44,053 nucleotides of DNA from Pseudomonadota bacterium (lineage in GTDB: Bacteria > Pseudomonadota > Alphaproteobacteria > Rickettsiales > UBA1997). Position 1 is the stretch's first letter. Each line of letters begins with the position of its first letter. The DNA lies in NCBI GenBank assembly GCA_018970485.1, contig JAGWWH010000013.1, positions 1-44,053 of the forward strand, in the 5' to 3' direction. The notes below the pieces were generated by a model, which was not told the origin of the DNA, did no database searches, and worked only from the letters and a program-made list of their open reading frames with translations. The position numbers were made by a program, and so were the translations under genes. Positions 42,726 to 44,053 of this stretch are shown here, in pieces.

Positions 42726-43240
42726 ATCTTAAGTGCAATTGTTTCGTGAGTTATAAACATTGGTTGGAACTTAGCTTTTTCATCGCCAACCAAATGAGCA
42801 AATGGAACAAATCCGATATGCTTGTATAGCTTTTCTTGTTTTGTTGTGCCTGATATTAAGGCAATGTCACAATCTTGGTTCAGAAGATATTGCATTAGTT
42901 GCAACGCAATTTGAAAAAATATTTTACCGCCACGATATTCTTTTTTGACACTCAGAAGTCTTAATTCACAAGGTTTGATCTTACCCTGAGGAAAATATGA
43001 ATCGAGATTTGGCAACTTATGATCAAGCGAAAATGGCCTTTGATTTCGGTAAGCAATCATCGCAATCAATTCCTCATTTTTTTTGCAAATGAAGTAGGTG
43101 TTTTGGTGATGGAATTTATCTATAAGTTTACGTGATTCGCTTTGCTGATGCTGAGGAATTTCCTCAACGAATGTTTCATAATTTAGAGAAAAAATTTGCT
43201 CAAATTCTTCTTCTTTATTGGCTATTTTAAATGTTAGCAT
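42722..43240 (-). CDS. GNAT acyltransferase, FeeM/autoinducer-synthase-like
   Basis: A 172-residue GNAT-fold protein. It begins FKIANKEEEFEQIFSLNYETFVEEIPQHQ, a pattern seen in N-acyl amino acid synthases and LuxI-like GNATs rather than in ordinary acetyltransferases; then LIAMIAYRNQRPFSLDHKL, CELRLLSVKKEYRGGKIFFQI (the acyl-CoA/ACP loop) and LISGTTKQEKLYKHIGFVPF. Use of a long-chain acyl donor is inference from this pattern and from the adjoining plsY-like gene. It overlaps its neighbours by 14 and 4 bases. Confidence 0.7.
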   Translation of the reverse strand: MLTFKIANKEEEFEQIFSLNYETFVEEIPQHQQSESRKLIDKFHHQNTYFICKKNEELIAMIAYRNQRPFSLDHKLPNLDSYFPQGKIKPCELRLLSVKKEYRGGKIFFQIALQLMQYLLNQDCDIALISGTTKQEKLYKHIGFVPFAHLVGDEKAKFQPMFITHETIALKI

Positions 43241-43823
43241 GTGCCTTTCTTAAGTGAGAAATTGTTAACAAAATGATCGCAATAAAAATTGTCAGAATTG
43301 TGATTGGATCAAGAAAGAGCGGATAATGTTTCATCAAGATTAGACTGCTTGGTATCGTGGCTAACACACTTTTGGCAATACTAAGCTTTTGATTTTGTGT
43401 AATTAGCAGAAGTAAGAAAAGAACGCTTAAAGAAATCAGCAACACCCAGAAATTTATAACAAAAATTATCGCGGTAAAAACCACAACACCTTTACCACCT
43501 TTAAACCGAAGCTGTATTGGAAATAAGTGACCGAGCATCACAGATATTGAACTGGATACGAAAAGAATGGAAAAATTTGTATCTAACCTAAAAAAATAAA
43601 TCGTTACACCAAGAGTCAAAATCGTCTTTAAAAAATCACCGACAAAAGTTATCGCAAATCCTTTTCTACCAAGAATTCTTCCCGCATTCCTTGCGCCAAC
43701 AGTTCCACTATTTAAAGTTCTGATATCTGTTTTACTAAAAATTTTCACCAAATAGTAAGCACTACAAAAACAACCAAATGCATAACTATAAAACAAAACC
43801 GCGACAAGATTGATGAATTCCAT
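43227..43823 (-). CDS. plsY: PlsY-like glycerol-3-phosphate acyltransferase
   Basis: A 198-residue membrane protein with about five or six helices. PlsY uses acyl-phosphate to make lysophosphatidate. Motif 1 appears as NSGTVGARNAGRILGRKGF (the standard form is GSGNxGATNVLR) and motif 2 as GHLFPIQLRFKGGKGV. The C-terminal motif is weak (SHLRKAHAN). These departures suggest a paralogue devoted to this operon rather than the housekeeping enzyme. A GGGGGA ribosome site precedes the ATG and overlaps the end of a truncated upstream frame. Confidence 0.78.
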   Translation of the reverse strand: MEFINLVAVLFYSYAFGCFCSAYYLVKIFSKTDIRTLNSGTVGARNAGRILGRKGFAITFVGDFLKTILTLGVTIYFFRLDTNFSILFVSSSISVMLGHLFPIQLRFKGGKGVVVFTAIIFVINFWVLLISLSVLFLLLLITQNQKLSIAKSVLATIPSSLILMKHYPLFLDPITILTIFIAIILLTISHLRKAHANI

Positions 43824-43825
43824 AT

Positions 43826-43944
43826 TTATTCCCCCAATTCCCCAATTAAGTTTATGATTTTATCTTTAACTTTCTGATTCTTTATTTTGTTCATAACATG
43901 AGCAGCTTTCATTGTTTGTAAGTCTTTTGGTTGATCGTTGTTAA
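43826..43944 (-). pseudogene. C-terminal fragment of an unidentified gene cut by the IS
   Basis: An open frame of about 39 codons runs from the IS terminus to a stop two bases before the plsY-like ATG; it ends NKIKNQKVKDKIINLIGELGE. It carries the plsY ribosome binding site in its last codons, as an upstream operon gene would. The rest was lost or displaced when the IS inserted at 43945. I do not recognise the family from so short a piece. Confidence 0.5.
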
Positions 43945-44053
43945 TTAGACGCCGTTAGCTAATTATTCTTTTTAATTTTATCTCCAAGTTTTTAACCAAA
44001 AACTAGAGGTAAGTCATGGACAAAAGACTCTACCCAATCTCAGAAGAATTCTT
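43945..44053 (+). mobile_element. IS copy running off the window edge (5-prime end and transposase start)
   Basis: The element starts TTAGACGCCGTTAGCTAATT at 43945 and its transposase ATG is at 44016, giving MDKRLYPISEEF before the window ends. It is the inverted twin of 41493-41601 (one difference in 109 bases, an A/G in the terminal repeat). Both transposases point away from the three-gene operon between them. Whether this copy is complete cannot be seen. Confidence 0.8.

Noticed and set aside
1-44053. CRISPR arrays, toxin-antitoxin pairs, secretion systems, phage structural genes and rRNA
   Set aside because: No regular short repeats with spacers and no protein signatures of these systems were seen on either strand.

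Overview
The window is AT-rich bacterial DNA with standard-code genes, mostly tightly packed and often overlapping by 1 to 30 bases. Gene content points to an alphaproteobacterium related to Rickettsiales: the isocitrate dehydrogenase has the long C-terminal extension I know from Rickettsia, ending in a GYxxxQGE-like tail, there is a DUF5334 protein, and dispersed palindromic repeats are common and may even enter coding sequence. It is less reduced than Rickettsia, because lysA, argJ and trpBA are present. No ribosomal RNA gene is present, so the placement is inference. Layout: 1-234 is a repeat-rich non-coding edge. 235-33696 is ordinary chromosomal backbone: mutM and a lipoprotein; queH; asparaginase; tRNA-Gly; BON lipoprotein, mtaB and a TRL-like lipoprotein; PAP2 phosphatase; nusB-lysA-rimM-lipoprotein; msrB and dipZ facing an ECF sigma/NrsF pair; tRNA-Val, tRNA-Asp and HU; argJ-coiled coil-zapA-fau; DUF1993; trpBA; the start of the division cluster (mraZ-rsmH-ftsL); an amino-acid permease; MscS; icd; two tandem GT-C-like membrane proteins with lnt; a hydrolase pair; pgk, DUF5334 and tRNA-Pro. 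33697-44053 is an accessory region beginning directly after tRNA-Pro. It holds a broken IS5-type element with recognisable 16-bp inverted ends (33958-35286), the N-terminal part of an IS4-type transposase, a MITE-like palindrome, and then a lipid-related gene set on the minus strand: tetR (broken), secreted lipase-like hydrolase (broken), lplT (intact), aas (intact) and a FabH-like ketoacyl synthase (broken). Next come a truncated IS copy and a compact three-gene operon (PlsY-like acyltransferase, acyltransferase-like GNAT, PhnW-like class V aminotransferase). A second, inverted copy of the same IS end runs off the window. How the genes fit together: the backbone mixes housekeeping functions (DNA repair, tRNA and rRNA modification, amino-acid synthesis, division, lipoprotein maturation) with a probable redox-repair island (exported MsrB, DipZ thiol transporter, ECF sigma factor with NrsF). 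The accessory region is dominated by lipid chemistry. lplT/aas would import and re-acylate lysophospholipids and have stayed open while their neighbours decayed. The plsY-GNAT-aminotransferase operon looks like an uncharacterised acyl-lipid or N-acyl pathway and is the best candidate here for an undescribed system.
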